A stretch of DNA of 64,000 nucleotides from Cacajao melanocephalus (taxonomy: Eukaryota; Chordata; Mammalia; Primates; Pitheciidae). Below are positions 37,386-47,610 of the stretch, in pieces. The position numbers were made by a program, and so were the translations under genes. Numbering within the stretch: position 1 is the stretch's first letter; each line of letters starts with the position of its first letter. The notes beneath the pieces were generated by a model. It was not told the DNA's origin and did no database searches. It worked only from the letters and a program-made list of their open reading frames with translations. The DNA lies in NCBI GenBank assembly GCA_963573385.1, contig CAUYLG010041313.1, forward strand, positions 21,753-85,752. Reading direction: 5' to 3'.

Positions 37386-38419
37386 TGCACACACAGGAAA
37401 TGCTGAAAATACAGTCTTTTCAAAAATTGCATTGAATCAGTTGCACCAAAAGAGAAGGGAATAATTCTGCAAAAGCTGTTAGAATAGAGAAAATTAGAGG
37501 CCTGATATTTTTTCTTCCTAACAAGGAAAATACCGACCCATTTTTTAGATTTCAAAGGTCACTGTGGATAAAGTATAAAGAAAATGAATGAGAGCAGAAA
37601 ATTAAAATAATAGTAATAAAAGCTTTGTTCAAAATGCGTTTTCTCTCTCCTCTATCACATGCACCTTTCCCCTTCTGCTGCTTGCTGGGCACTTGCTCAG
37701 CCATCTTGGTACACACTGAGTCACACAATGCGTCAGCGGCAGCAGTGTCCTGCTCTTTCAGCAGACTACCACAGGGTACAGGCCATCACCTTAAGTGCCC
37801 CATGGGCCCTAGGCTCATCCCACACCATCCACTTACCTACCTCCACGTCATATACCTATCCCCAGAGACAGCTGTCACCTTGGATGCAAAAATGACCTTC
37901 TACTGAAGAGGACCGGACAGCAAAACTTATGCTGCTCCATTTGAAGTGTTCTGGGGGAAAAGGCCAATTGTAAAGAGATAGCAAGTCTTAAGTGTCCTTG
38001 GAAAATGTTCTCTGTCTCCTCTTAGCATAGGAAAGGGCCCAGCCTTTTCTCCCGGGCAGGGGCTGAAATGAGGAGTGGTATCACCGTTATTACTGCCATT
38101 AATATTAATGTATGGATCCCACTGCTATCGACCCACCTTGATGACCTTACAATGGGTTCATTGCAGGTCTGTCTAGTCTAAGGCTTCCAGAGAGAAATTG
38201 CTTCATCAAATTTGGACTTTCCTGATGAGATGCCTCTGGCTTCGTAGTGTGATCAGTTCTCATGAAGTTGAAAGCAGGCTGCTATTCCATTTTAATTTCT
38301 TTTTCCTTTTTCTTCTCCCCCTTAGGGATTTTGGATAAAAGAGTTTATTAGCTAGCTTCACTGGCTTGTTTCCCCAAAGCCTGAAACCATACTTCAAACT
38401 TAGCTGAGACCATTTCTTT
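37386..38419. other. Unannotated unique-looking DNA
   Basis: About 1 kb without a named repeat. Two overlapping plus-strand frames at 37625-37906 have no family features. Confidence 0.45.
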
Positions 38420-38661
38420 GCAATGGTGTGCTCTTGGCTCCAACCTCCGTCTCCTGGGTTCAAGGGATTCTCTTGCCTCAGCCTCCCGAGTAGCTGGAAT
38501 TACAGGCATGTGCTACCACGCCCGGCTAATTTTTGTATCTTTAGTAGAGACGGGTTTTCACCAGGTTGGCCAGGCTTATCTTGAACTCCTGACCTTGTGA
38601 TCTGCCCACCTTGGCCTCCCAAAGTGCTGGGATGACAGACGTGAGCTACTGCGCCTGGCCA
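38420..38661 (-). mobile_element. Alu, antisense, 3'-truncated
   Basis: Begins inside the right arm at 'gcaatggtgtgctcttggc' with no poly(T), and ends at the Alu 5' end 'gctactgcgcctggcc'. Absence of the tail indicates a deletion or recombination rather than a normal insertion. Confidence 0.93.
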
Positions 38662-39213
38662 GAGGCCCTTTCTTTGTGAGCATGCCAAATATCAAAGCAC
38701 AGGACAGCAGGTGTAAACTGTGTTCAAATCATCTTTCCTGCACAAAGCTTGAGAACAAGTCCCACTAGGCAAGCAAGTGACATTCCCAACAGCAAAAAAC
38801 ACTGAGAGAATGATTGGCTTCATAGTCTGAATGCAATTCCACAATCTATTTTCCACAATTCTAAAGTCCAAAAATCTCTGAAAAAAATGCTTCGTTAAAA
38901 AAAAAAAATGCTTCATTAGTTCATCTAGGCCCAACAAAAAAATTTCTTTTGTTTTGCTTATAAATCTGTAGCAAGCTCATTTGGCAATAAACTCTGAAAC
39001 TATTCATAATCTGTACTATCTTTGTCTCACTTAGTATTAATATTTACATGTTATGCTGCAAAAATTAATGTTTAATTATAAGGTGTTCCCTGATGGAATA
39101 TATGTGTGTGTTCAAGTATTTATCTGAAATAGTCTAAATTTCAAAACACATATAACTGCAGGCATTGCAGGTAAGGAATTGTATAGACCCATAGTATAAA
39201 AAGAATATCCATA
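38662..39213. other. Unannotated AT-rich DNA
   Basis: About 550 bases without a named repeat. A small tandem duplication of 'aaaaaatgcttc' is seen near 38881-38915. Confidence 0.4.
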
Positions 39214-39507
39214 GGCTGGGTGCAGTGACTTATGCCTGTAATCCCAGCAGTTTGGGAGGCCAAGGCAGGCAGATCACTTGAGATCAGGAGTTCAAGACCA
39301 GCCTGGCCAACATGGTGAAACACTGTCTCTACTAAAAATATAAAAATTAGCCAGGCATAGTGGCGGGCACCTGTAATCCCAGCTACTCAGAGGCTGAGGC
39401 AGAAGAATTGCTTGAACCCAGGAGGTAGAGGTTGCGGTTAGCCGAGATCACTCCACTGCACTCTAGCCTGGGCAACAGAGAGAGACTCTGTCTCAAAAAA
39501 GAAAAAA
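39214..39507 (+). mobile_element. Alu, full length, sense
   Basis: From 'ggctgggtgcagtgactt' to 'gactctgtctcaaaaaa'. Flanked by 'agaatatccat' and 'aaatatccat'. Confidence 0.96.
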
Positions 39508-39565
39508 ATATCCATTTCACTTGGGTAGTTCTTAAAAAATTGAAATAAAAAATCTCTCCTTAATA

Positions 39566-39961
39566 CCTATATTAGGGCTCTCTAGAGGGACAGAACTAAT
39601 TGGACATATGTATATATGAAAGGGAGTTTATTAAGGAGAATTGACTCACACGATCACACAGTAAAGTCCCATATAGGCCATCTGCAAGTTGAGGAACAAG
39701 GAAGCCAGTGGTGAATTAGCCCAAGTCCCAAAACCTCAAAAGTAGGGAAGCCGACGGAGAAGCCTTCAGTCTGTGGCCAAAGACTGGAGAGGCTTTGGCA
39801 ACCACTAATGTAAGCCCAAGAGTCCAAAGGCTGAAGAACTTGGAGTCTGATGTTCGAGGGCAGGAAGCATGCAACAGGGAAAAAGATGAAGGCTGGAAGA
39901 CTCAGCGAGTCTGCTCTTCCATCTTCTCCTGCCTGCTTTATTCTAGTCACACTGGCAGCTA
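39566..39961 (-). mobile_element. MLT2A-type ERVL LTR, antisense, truncated
   Basis: Antisense LTR end 'tattagggctctctagagg', then 'aaagggagtttattaagga', 'gactcacacgatcacacag', 'aacttggagtctgatgttcg' and 'gggcaggaagcatgcaac'. It breaks off at 'cactggcagct' and joins an L1 directly, so the LTR 5' part is missing. Confidence 0.85.
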
Positions 39962-40462
39962 GTGTGAAAGAGTTCCTATTTCTCCATAGCCTCTCCAGCA
40001 TCTATTGTTTCCTGACTTTTTAAGAATCACCATTCTGACTGGCATGAGATGGCATCTCATTTTGTTTTTGATTTGCATTTCTCTAATGAGCTTTTTTCAT
40101 GTTTGTTGGCCACATAAATGTCTTCTTTTGTGAACCATCTGTTCATATCCTTTGCCCACTTTTTGATGGTCTTGTTTTTTTTTCTTGTAAATTTGTTTAA
40201 GTTCTTTGTAGATTTTGGATATTAGACCTTTGTCAGATGGGTAGGTTGCAAAAATTTTCTCTCATTTTGTAGGTTGTCTGTCCACTGTGATGATAATTTC
40301 TTTTGCTGTGCAGAAGTCTTTAATTAGATCCCATTTGTCAATTTTGGCTTTTTGTTGCAATAGCTTTTGGTGTTTCAGTCATAAAGTCTTTGCCTATGCC
40401 TATGTTCTGAATGGTATTACTTAGGTTTTCTTCAAGGGTTTTTATGATTTTGGGCTTAATTT
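39962..40462 (-). mobile_element. Primate-age L1 ORF2 fragment, antisense
   Basis: Antisense of the C-terminal part of L1 ORF2: 'gagttcctatttctccatag', 'catctcattttgtttttga', 'tatcctttgcccactttttg', 'ttttctctcattttgtagg' and 'cttttgctgtgcagaagtc'. It lacks both the L1 3' end and 5' end. Low divergence suggests an L1PA/L1PB age. Confidence 0.9.
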
Positions 40463-40615
40463 TTATACAAGGTATAAAGAATATTACTTAAAGTAGGTCT
40501 TCTTTACTATTTTTAGGAACATTAAACCAAAAGATTGGAATTCCTTTTTTAAAAAAAAATCTAGAATGCACCTCATGATCTAAGTCATACGGGTCATATA
40601 AAATTGGGTGCCAGA

Positions 40616-40913
40616 GCTGGGTGCGGTGGTGTGTGCCTGTAGTCCCAGCTACTCGGGAGGCTGAGGCTGGAGGATTTCTTGAGCCTAGGAGTTCTGGGCT
40701 GTAGTGCACTATGCCAATTGGGTGTCCGCACTAAGTTCGGCATCAATATGGTGACCTCCCAGAGCGGGGGATCACCAGGTTGCCTAAGGAGGGGTGAACC
40801 GGCCCAGGTTGGAAACAGAACTGGTCAAAACTCCTGTGCTGATCAGTAGTGGGATTGCGCCTGTGAATAGCCACTGCACTCCAGCCTGGGCAATACAGTG
40901 AGACCTCATTTCT
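40616..40913 (+). pseudogene. RN7SL (7SL/SRP RNA) processed pseudogene, near full length
   Basis: 7SL RNA is the scaffold of the signal recognition particle, which targets nascent secretory proteins to the ER, and is the ancestor of Alu. This copy covers the whole ~299-nt RNA: Alu-domain 5' end 'gctgggtgcggtggtgtg', the S-domain unique to 7SL ('gtccgcactaagttcggcat', 'ccaccaggttgcctaag'-like, 'gaaccggcccaggttgg') and the 3' Alu domain. About 25 differences from remembered human 7SL, mostly C-to-T or G-to-A at former CpGs. It is followed by an A-run, and 'ataaaattgggtgccaga' (40598-40615) recurs with two or three differences at 40924-40942: a target-site duplication. These are hallmarks of L1-driven retroposition, so transcription as SRP RNA is not expected. 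Confidence 0.95.
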
Positions 40914-41149
40914 AAAAAAAAAAATAAAAATTGGATACCAGATTATGTTCGGCTTTCAGACTATCAATCGTCTGTTACAATTGGCATTTCTTCACATCTT
41001 CTCTAAGACACTTTGATTCTATTCCTCTATCTCCTAAGTGAAATTTTCTCTCAGGACATTTATTTGTATGAAGATAGTATCCATGACTGCGTAGATACGA
41101 ATAATTACTCTTTCAGGGTACCCAGTAGGTAATTGTAAAGGCAGTTTTT

Positions 41150-41770
41150 ATTCCTTCATTCGTTCATTTGTTCATTCATTAAAAAACGCTTTTGTGTATC
41201 ACCCAAGTGAAAAGATTTTGCCTAAGGGCTAGCTAGATGCATAGGTAAAATTAATACCTAGGCCTTGAATTTAGAAACTGTTGTCTCCAGACATGCAAAT
41301 ATAAGAAATTACAATAGTGCACAGTGACAGTATTACAATCACCTAAATGAGAAGGCAGGCTGGGAAGCAGCAGAGTTCAATAAAGACTTCCTGGAAGAGG
41401 TGATGGTTGAGCTTAAGAAAGTAAATAGAAGCATATCAGTCAGCCTTGGGTGGGGAGAACGTTCCTAGAAGAGAGAACAGGAAAGGATAAACTATTAACA
41501 GACAGTAAACCTAAAATGGAAGCTGAGACAGAAGCGTGCAGGCATCAGAGCATGAAGGTGGATATGGAACTTTTCCATGGGACTGATAGACAGTCAGTGA
41601 GGAGATTCACTCCAAGGGTCATGATATGATTTGCATTTCGAAAGCTCACTGTGGTAAGTCTGAGAAGGATAGCTTCAAGAGCCCATTAGACATGCAGAAA
41701 CCAATCAGGCAGCTCTTGGAACCGTCTAGATGAGAAAGAATCCAGAGAAGTGATATGATATAGAGACAGT
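41150..41770 (-). mobile_element. L2, antisense
   Basis: Starts with the antisense L2 3' end (CATT-type repeats, 'cattcgttcatttgttc') and continues 'gacttcctggaagaggtgat', 'gagaacgttcctagaagag', 'gtcatgatatgatttgcat' and 'ggcagctcttgg'. The order is that of antisense L2 3' UTR into ORF2. Strongly decayed. Confidence 0.65.
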
Positions 41771-42004
41771 CAATTGGGATTGAGAAAGGGAGAGATCAGT
41801 TCTGACTGAGGAGATCTGAGAAGACACCTGGGAAGTAGGATTTGACCATCTTTGGCTGCCTTGAAAGAAGGGGACTTCAAAGGCACAACAAAAGGAAATG
41901 GGAACTCCTTGGAGATAGTCTGTGTTGGTGCTAAACCCCCAATGCCTGCCACAGATCGAGTCATGTAGCAGACTCTTAGGTCATGTTTGTTAGATGAATG
42001 GGAA

Positions 42005-42500
42005 AGAAATTCCAGAGTGTACCAGTTATCTCGTTTCATATGAACCCATCTCACAGCTAAGTGACTTAAAATAACAGCCATTTATTTTAGTTTGCCTGTC
42101 TATAGATAAGAGAGAGAGCCCTGCTACTCTGGGCGAGGTTTGACTGATCTCAACATCAGCAGACATCACTCACTCAAGCATCTGCAGTCCTCTGGCAGGT
42201 CCATCACTGGCTGGATGGCTATCCCGTCGAGGGACAGGGTGACTGCGCCATATGGGTCTTATCATCCCACTAGGTTAGCCTGGCTTGTCCCTGTGGTGAC
42301 AGTGGATTTCCAAGTGAGTGAACAAAAGTAAGCAAGGCTTCTGAACATTTATGCTCAGAACTGGCACTGTATCACTTCTGCTCCATTCTGCTGGCCAGAG
42401 CAAGTCACAAGACCACCCCAGATTCAAGGGGTTCTTGATGAAATCACATTCCAAAGGATCGTGGATACAGTGAGGAGATTAATTGCATGCATTTTTACAA
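42005..42500 (-). mobile_element. Putative old MaLR (MLT1-like) LTR, antisense
   Basis: 'agtgacttaaaataacagcc', 'atttattttagtttgcctg', 'cttctgctccattctgctgg' and 'agagcaagtcacaagaccac' resemble an old antisense LTR of the MLT1 group. The family name is uncertain. Confidence 0.4.
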
Positions 42501-42589
42501 TCTTCTACACAGGCAGAAGGCAGAGACTGAGCAGGATCAGGAGTTGGATCATACTGGCCACATCCAGGAGTGTCTGGACTGACAATGAC

Positions 42590-42745
42590 TTATGTACAAG
42601 CTTGGTGGGTGGCAGGGGACGTAGTAGAAGACTGAGCTGGATAAGAATGTAGGGGCCAGACTGCAGAGGATGTTGAAGGCCAGGCTGAGGATGTTTGGAA
42701 TGTGTTCTCCACTCCCTGGAAGGCTATTAGAAGTTTTTGAGATGG
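42590..42745 (-). mobile_element. L2 fragment, antisense, interrupted by Alu
   Basis: 'ggggccagactgcagaggat', 'gttgaaggccaggctgagg' and 'gctattagaagtttttgaga' are antisense L2 ORF2, and a little more of it follows the Alu at 43045-43085. Confidence 0.6.
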
Positions 42746-43044
42746 GGCCAGGCACAGTGGCTCACACCTGTAATCTCAGCACTTCGGAAGACTGAGGCGG
42801 AAGGATTACTTGAGTCTAGGAGTTCAAGACCGTCCTGGGTAACATAGCATGATCCCATCTCTACAAAAATTGAAAAGTTAGCTGGGTGTGATTGTGCTCT
42901 TCTGTAGTCCCAGCTATTCTGGAGGCTAAGGAAGAAGGACAGCTTGAGCCCAAGAGGCTAAGGCTGCAGCGCACTATGGTCATTTCACTACACTCTAGCC
43001 TGGGCAACAGAGTGAGACCTAGTCTCTATTAAAAAAAAAAAAAA
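42746..43044 (+). mobile_element. Alu, old (J-like), sense
   Basis: 'ggccaggcacagtggctcac' to 'gagtgagacctagtctc' and A14. The 'acttgagtctaggagttcaa' box is J-like. Flanking 'gtttttgagatgg' and 'gttttcagattgg' look like a decayed target duplication. Confidence 0.95.
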
Positions 43045-43085
43045 GCGTTTTCAGATTGGAAACAGCAACCTAGAAGTATGTCCAG

Positions 43086-43804
43086 GTTTACTGAGATCAC
43101 CACACAAGTAAAGATCACAACATTCTCAACAATGTGCAACATATTTGCCAGCCCAAGCTAATTTTTAGCTACTTCTTTCTCTCCTTTGGAAGTATCTTGG
43201 TACCAAAATGAATAAAATTAGCAACTTATATTTGTGGGATATAAATATTAAACCTTGTGGAAGAACAAAGTTGCTATTTTCAAAGCGCAATCATAAACAC
43301 TTTTGAACTTTAAGTACACTCAACATGTCCCTTGGACAGCCCTTGAACTAACCCAGGTGTTTCCTCTCTCTGCTTTGCAGTCTTAGGAATTTAGCAAGCA
43401 ATGAAAGGCTAGCAACAGAGTAGCAGCTCCTGAGTCCTTGGGATGTGGATAAGTGTTCATCCTAAGCCATCTTAAATGACAAAGTCCTTGTCCTCTAGGG
43501 ATAACCTCTCTCATTGATCCTTAAGGTGTTCATAAATGACAAAATAGGTATCACCCATGCTAAAAATGGCAGTATTTGAGACAGTTTAGCTCTGTGAGGT
43601 GAAGTCATGGGATGATCTTCTCCTGACTTTTCATGACATTGATTCCTGTACATCTTCCAGAGTTCCACTTCTACAATGTAAACTTGGAGCCATGACCATC
43701 AGGTTTCCCTGATTTATCACTAAGCTCTAACACTGGGTGCTTAATGACAGTGGAATCAATACAAGTGCTCATGTTTGAACCAAAAAAAGTGGGTTAAAGA
43801 GATT
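43086..43804. other. Unannotated unique-looking DNA
   Basis: About 700 bases in which I see no repeat, RNA gene or exon. Confidence 0.45.
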
Positions 43805-43985
43805 GATAACACTGAGTTTAGTTCTCAGCCATGCCACTTGTCAACAGTGTTTCTGTAGGCAGGTTATTACGTACACGTTTTGAGCCTCAAATTAGGGATA
43901 AGAAGCTCTATCTCACTTTTCAGGGGTAAAAGTACCTACATAGGGTCTACCACATTGTAGGTGCTCAATAAGTAAAAGATGGCAA
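43805..43985 (+). mobile_element. MIR, sense
   Basis: 'cagccatgccacttgtcaac', 'gttttgagcctcaaattagg', 'aaaagtacctacataggg' and 'gtaggtgctcaataagtaaa' give the full MIR layout. Confidence 0.75.
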
Positions 43986-44276
43986 TGGGCAAATTGCTAG
44001 AGGAAACATCCCAAATTCTGGAAAGGTAGGGTTCTACCTTATATTCCAAAACATGCAGAAGAGAAAATGTGGAATAAGCCCATTCTATTTATCTGCAATT
44101 GTCAGGAAGGCATCCTAAGACAAATTTTCATCACTTTATGTTCATCTTTTAGGCTTTTACCATCTCACCAAATTCATTTCCTTCTTTGTCGGAGGTGAGT
44201 TTTTAAAGTACAGCCCATATGTCGCATGATGTTGACCAGATGTGACTTTACATTGCTAAATAAAACTAAAGCATAT

Positions 44277-44712
44277 TGCAGTAGGTTCAGTGCATCTCCC
44301 CCAAAATATATGTCCACACTCTAAACCCTGATCTTATTTGGAAATAGGGACTTAGCAGATATAATAAAGTTAGGATGAGGTCATTCTGAACTAGGGTAGC
44401 TCCAAATCCAATCATGGGTGTTTTTATAAGAAAAAGAAGAGGGAGATTTGAACACAGAGATACAGACACGAACAGGGAAGAAGGCCACGTGGCAATGGAG
44501 GCAGAGGCTAGAGTGATGCAGCTACAAGCCAAGGATGACTGGCAACCCCAAGAAGCTGGAAGAGGCAAGGAAGCCTTCCTCAGAGGGAACAAGCCTGCTG
44601 AGACTTTGATTTCAGACTTCTGGCTACTGGAACTGTAAGAGAATAAATTTCTGTTGTTTGAAGCCATGCGATGTGTGGTTATGTGTTATGGCAGCCTGAG
44701 AAAAATGAATAT
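44277..44712 (+). mobile_element. MLT1-type MaLR solo LTR, sense
   Basis: Full-length layout: 'gtgcatctcccccaaaata', 'atttggaaatagggacttag', 'gttaggatgaggtcattctg', 'gagtgatgcagctacaagcc', 'agaagctggaagaggcaagg', 'gagaataaatttctgttg' and 'gttatggcagcctgag'. The frames 44287-44667 and 44414-44638 inside it are incidental. Confidence 0.9.
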
Positions 44713-45624
44713 GCATACAAATAGCTTTGTTTTTAAGCCCTTAGGATTTGTTTCCAGCCTTTCCCGGAAAAAAACTTTTGTATCTAGAACAAAAACCTTA
44801 CAGGCAAAAATACCTTTTCAAAAGCATGAAAATTAGTAGTCACAGAAGTAAAGAAGAGGGGAAAAGAGGATAAGCAAGCGGAGGAAACACAAGAGATGGG
44901 AGCAAAGGAAAGCCATAAGGGCAAATGCGGATAACAGCTGGCGGCGTTGGACAGTTCCGGCTTCCAGCTTAGTGAAACCAGGTGGGGCTGACTTGACAGT
45001 TGCTGCAGGGGACAAGTGTCATGAAGTCTGCCTGCCTAGGACAATTGCAAAGGTCATACAAGTTCAAGGCAGAAGCCAGGTCTAGAAATGCCCATGTTAG
45101 GTTCTTGTCAGGCATTTGATCGTTTTTTCCATCCTGCATCACGAGGACTCTGGGTTTGCCTCTGTTTGTAAAGGGCTAGTTTGGCACACAGATGGAATTT
45201 CTACCTAATCCTGGAAAGCTGCGCTTCATGTAAGTTTACATTATCAATATGTAACTCCCTTCATCAGCCACTACTGCATCACCCTATTTGTGTATTACCT
45301 ATGGGGACTTGGGTCATTTCCTCCTCCCTACCTTTTATATCCTAAGATTGGATCCCAAAGCCCAAAGGCACGCTGGATCCACCAGGACTTTGGGCTAGAT
45401 AAACAGAGCAGAAGTGTGGAAGTACCACTGGTCACTCACAGAGAAGCACAGACCTGGTGTAGGATCTGTTATTGCAAAGAACTGTGCTTCCCTCCTTATT
45501 ACCTCAGATAAGGGAGAGAAAACTGTGGACCATGTGCAGTTTTAACTAAAATTTCAACCCATACATGGATATTTTTGAAAGACTCAGGCAAAGAGCTGAT
45601 TCTAAAATGTTATTTAGAAATTAT
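44713..45624. other. Unannotated unique-looking DNA
   Basis: About 900 bases without a named repeat. Small frames on both strands have no family features. Confidence 0.45.
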
Positions 45625-45930
45625 TCTTGAGGTCCGACTCTGTGCAGGACACTGGACTAAGTCTATGGGACTTAGAGTCAGAGATCGTGACTTTTAGAGG
45701 CTTCTAATCTGGTGCAGAAGAACAAGCCATGTGAACGTTCAAACACAAAGGTGGATGAAGGGACAGGAAAAGGCCTGCAGGAAGGCAGGTGACGGAAGTG
45801 TCAATCATATGTACTCATGTGGTTTTTGAGTGCCCGCTCTGTGGCAGGGGCTGGGGAGACAAAGAAGCAGCAGCAATAAGAAGAATAAGCGTCTTCCCTT
45901 GGGAGGATCAGGGTCAAAATATGTTCAACG
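45625..45930 (-). mobile_element. Two short antisense L2 3' ends
   Basis: 'gaggtccgactctgtgcagg' with 'gaggcttctaatctggtgca', and again 'gagtgcccgctctgtggcag' with 'gctggggagacaaagaagc', each follow the antisense L2 3' terminus. The boundary between them is near 45800. Confidence 0.5.
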
Positions 45931-45949
45931 AACACAGCGGTTTCTCGCA

Positions 45950-46190
45950 ATTTCTTTCCTTCTCCCCTTTTCCACCTAGTTCTCTGTCTCTGATAATTCG
46001 AACCTATTATTTTCCCCCACAGCCTTCATCATTCTCTGAAACAATCCTGCTCACTTATTTGGTTGCTTGATAATAGTTTTATTCCCTCCACTGGAATGTG
46101 AGCTCCATAAGAGCATGTTCTTTCTATATTAGCCCCAATCCCTAGAATGGTGCCTGGCCACTAACGGTTGCTCAGAGAATGTTGACCACA
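45950..46190 (+). mobile_element. L2 3' end, sense
   Basis: 'ccactggaatgtgagctcca', 'taagagcatgttctttcta' and 'cctagaatggtgcctggcca' are the sense L2 3' terminus. Its last part falls in arm A of the 46-kb inverted repeat. Confidence 0.65.
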
Positions 46191-46450
46191 TGAAATGTAG
46201 CCCAATAGGAATCACAGAGGCCACTAACAAAAGGGATTAAGGGCATTGGGTTTGGATCCAGACTACCTGGGTCCAAACTTCAGCTCCTCCATTTACTCAC
46301 TGTTTTACTTTGATCTAGGTACTCTACATTTCTATTCCTCAGTTTCCCTGAATGCCTAATATAACCAGCCTCATAGGATTGATAGGAGGATTGAATGAGT
46401 TAATACACATAGTAAAAAGCACTTAAAGCAGGGGATAGCAAACATTCTCT
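46129..46450 (+). repeat. Large inverted repeat, arm A
   Basis: About 320 bp, roughly 93% identical by eye to the reverse complement of 46927-47244. The arm crosses three different fossils in the order L2 end, MIR, MER3 tip. Since that junction order is shared, the arms come from one duplication with inversion and not from separate insertions. Confidence 0.93.
46235..46430 (+). mobile_element. MIR, sense, in arm A
   Basis: 'ccagactacctgggtccaaa', 'ttctattcctcagtttccct', 'cagcctcataggattgatag' and 'gattgaatgagttaataca' are a clear sense MIR. Confidence 0.88.
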
Positions 46451-46600
46451 TAAAGAGCCAGTAAGTACATATTTTGGGTGTGACACGCCATGTGGTCTAT
46501 GTTGCCATGACTCAACCCTACCCTGTTGCACAAAAGCAGGTGTAGACAATACGTAAACAAATGTGTGGCCCAATTCTAAATACAACGTTAAGAATTACAG
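46429..46600 (+). mobile_element. MER3-like hAT DNA transposon fossil
   Basis: Starts with a hAT-like 'caggggatagcaaacattc', then 'taaagagccagtaagtacat', 'catgtggtctatgttgcc' and 'tgtagacaatacgtaaacaa'. The family name is from memory. Only its first ~20 bases are included in the inverted repeat. Confidence 0.7.
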
Positions 46601-46622
46601 TACAACATGTAACATAACATAT

Positions 46623-46677
46623 AAGAACTATAGTACGGTGGGCAGGAGTAGAAAAAAAAAAAAAAGAACTATAGCAC
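46623..46677 (+). mobile_element. Minimal poly(A)-tailed retro-insertion with 14-bp TSD
   Basis: 'aagaactatagtac' (46623-46636) and 'aagaactatagcac' (46664-46677) flank a 27-base insert: about 15 bases 'ggtgggcaggagtag' plus an A-run. This is the layout of a target-primed insertion in which hardly any template was copied. Confidence 0.7.
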
Positions 46678-46743
46678 AAAATAATATTCTGTTGGCCAGG
46701 GAACTGGAAGTCTTTTTTTTGCGATTCCAAAGTCTCTGAGCCA

Positions 46744-46891
46744 CAGTTTAGTCATCTGTACCATGAAGATAATAACTACACTTTCCTACCTCACTGGGCT
46801 ATTTGGTGATTGCATCAGATAAAAGATGAAATGAGAAGTACAAATGTACTGCGTACAAATAAGGCAAAGTGCTCTATAAAAATGGTTCTGT
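46744..46891 (+). repeat. 148-bp direct repeat, copy 1 (MIR-derived)
   Basis: Starts 'cagtttagtcatctgtacc'. About 95% identical by eye to 47269-47416 in the same orientation. The content is a sense MIR 3' half. Located between the two arms of the inverted repeat. Confidence 0.93.
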
Positions 46892-46926
46892 AAAGTTGGT
46901 TCAAAATATGTACTAACTGGCTTTTT

Positions 46927-47244
46927 AATAAAATGTTTGCTATCCCCTGCTTTAAGTGTTTTTTACTATGTGTATTAACCCATTCAATTCTGCTATCAAT
47001 CCTACGAGGGTGGTTATGTTAGGCATTGAGGGAAACTGAGCACAGAAAGGTAGAGTAACTAGATCAAAGTAAAACAGCGAGTAAATGGAGGAGCTGAAGT
47101 TTGAACCCAGGTAGTCTGGATCCAAACCCAATGCCCTTAATCCCTTTTGTTAGTGGCCTCTGTGATTCCTATTGGGCTACATTGGTCAACATTCACTGAG
47201 CAACCGTTAGTGGCCAGGCACCATTCTAGGGATTGGGGCTAGTA
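46927..47244 (-). repeat. Large inverted repeat, arm B
   Basis: Reverse-complement partner of 46129-46450. Read on the minus strand it gives the L2 end, MIR and MER3 tip in the same order. It stops near the MER3 terminus on one side and at 'ctagtac' on the other. Confidence 0.93.
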
Positions 47245-47268
47245 CAGAACACGCTGTTACGGAGCTTA

Positions 47269-47416
47269 CAGTTTAGTTATCTGTACCATGAAGATAATAA
47301 CTACGCTTTCCTACCTCACTGGGTTATTTGGTGATTGCATCAGATAAAAGATGAAATGAAAAGTACAAGTGTACTGTGTACAAATAAGGCAAAGTGCTCT
47401 ATAAAAGTGGTTCTAT
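47269..47416 (+). repeat. 148-bp direct repeat, copy 2
   Basis: Partner of 46744-46891, 525 bp downstream and outside the inverted-repeat arms. Differences are about 8 substitutions, mostly transitions. Confidence 0.93.
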
Positions 47417-47449
47417 AGTGCCGTTTAGATCCAAGATTGCCACTCAGCA

Positions 47450-47610
47450 GGTAGGTCAGATATTATTACACCCATTTCATAGATGAGGATGCCAGAGATA
47501 TTAAATGACTCATCTGAGGCCACACAGCTGATACATGAAAGACCTCAACCGGAACCCAGACAATGTTCATTCTAGCACAGTGTCCTTAACGATACAGTAG
47601 CACTCCCCAC
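47450..47610 (-). mobile_element. MIR, antisense
   Basis: 'cccatttcatagatgaggat', 'ctgaggccacacagctgata' and 'ccggaacccagacaatgttc' are antisense MIR. Confidence 0.8.

Noticed and set aside
40616..40913. Functional 7SL gene or plain Alu
   Set aside because: S-domain sequence rules out Alu. The A-tail, target duplication and CpG decay indicate a retrocopy and not a functional gene.
44287..44667. 126-codon minus-strand frame
   Set aside because: Antisense of an MLT1 LTR; such frames recur in many copies of the LTR.
46129..47244. Hairpin precursor of a small RNA
   Set aside because: The arms are long (320 bp), imperfect and built from dead repeats, with a ~480-base loop. No evidence for transcription can be read from the sequence.
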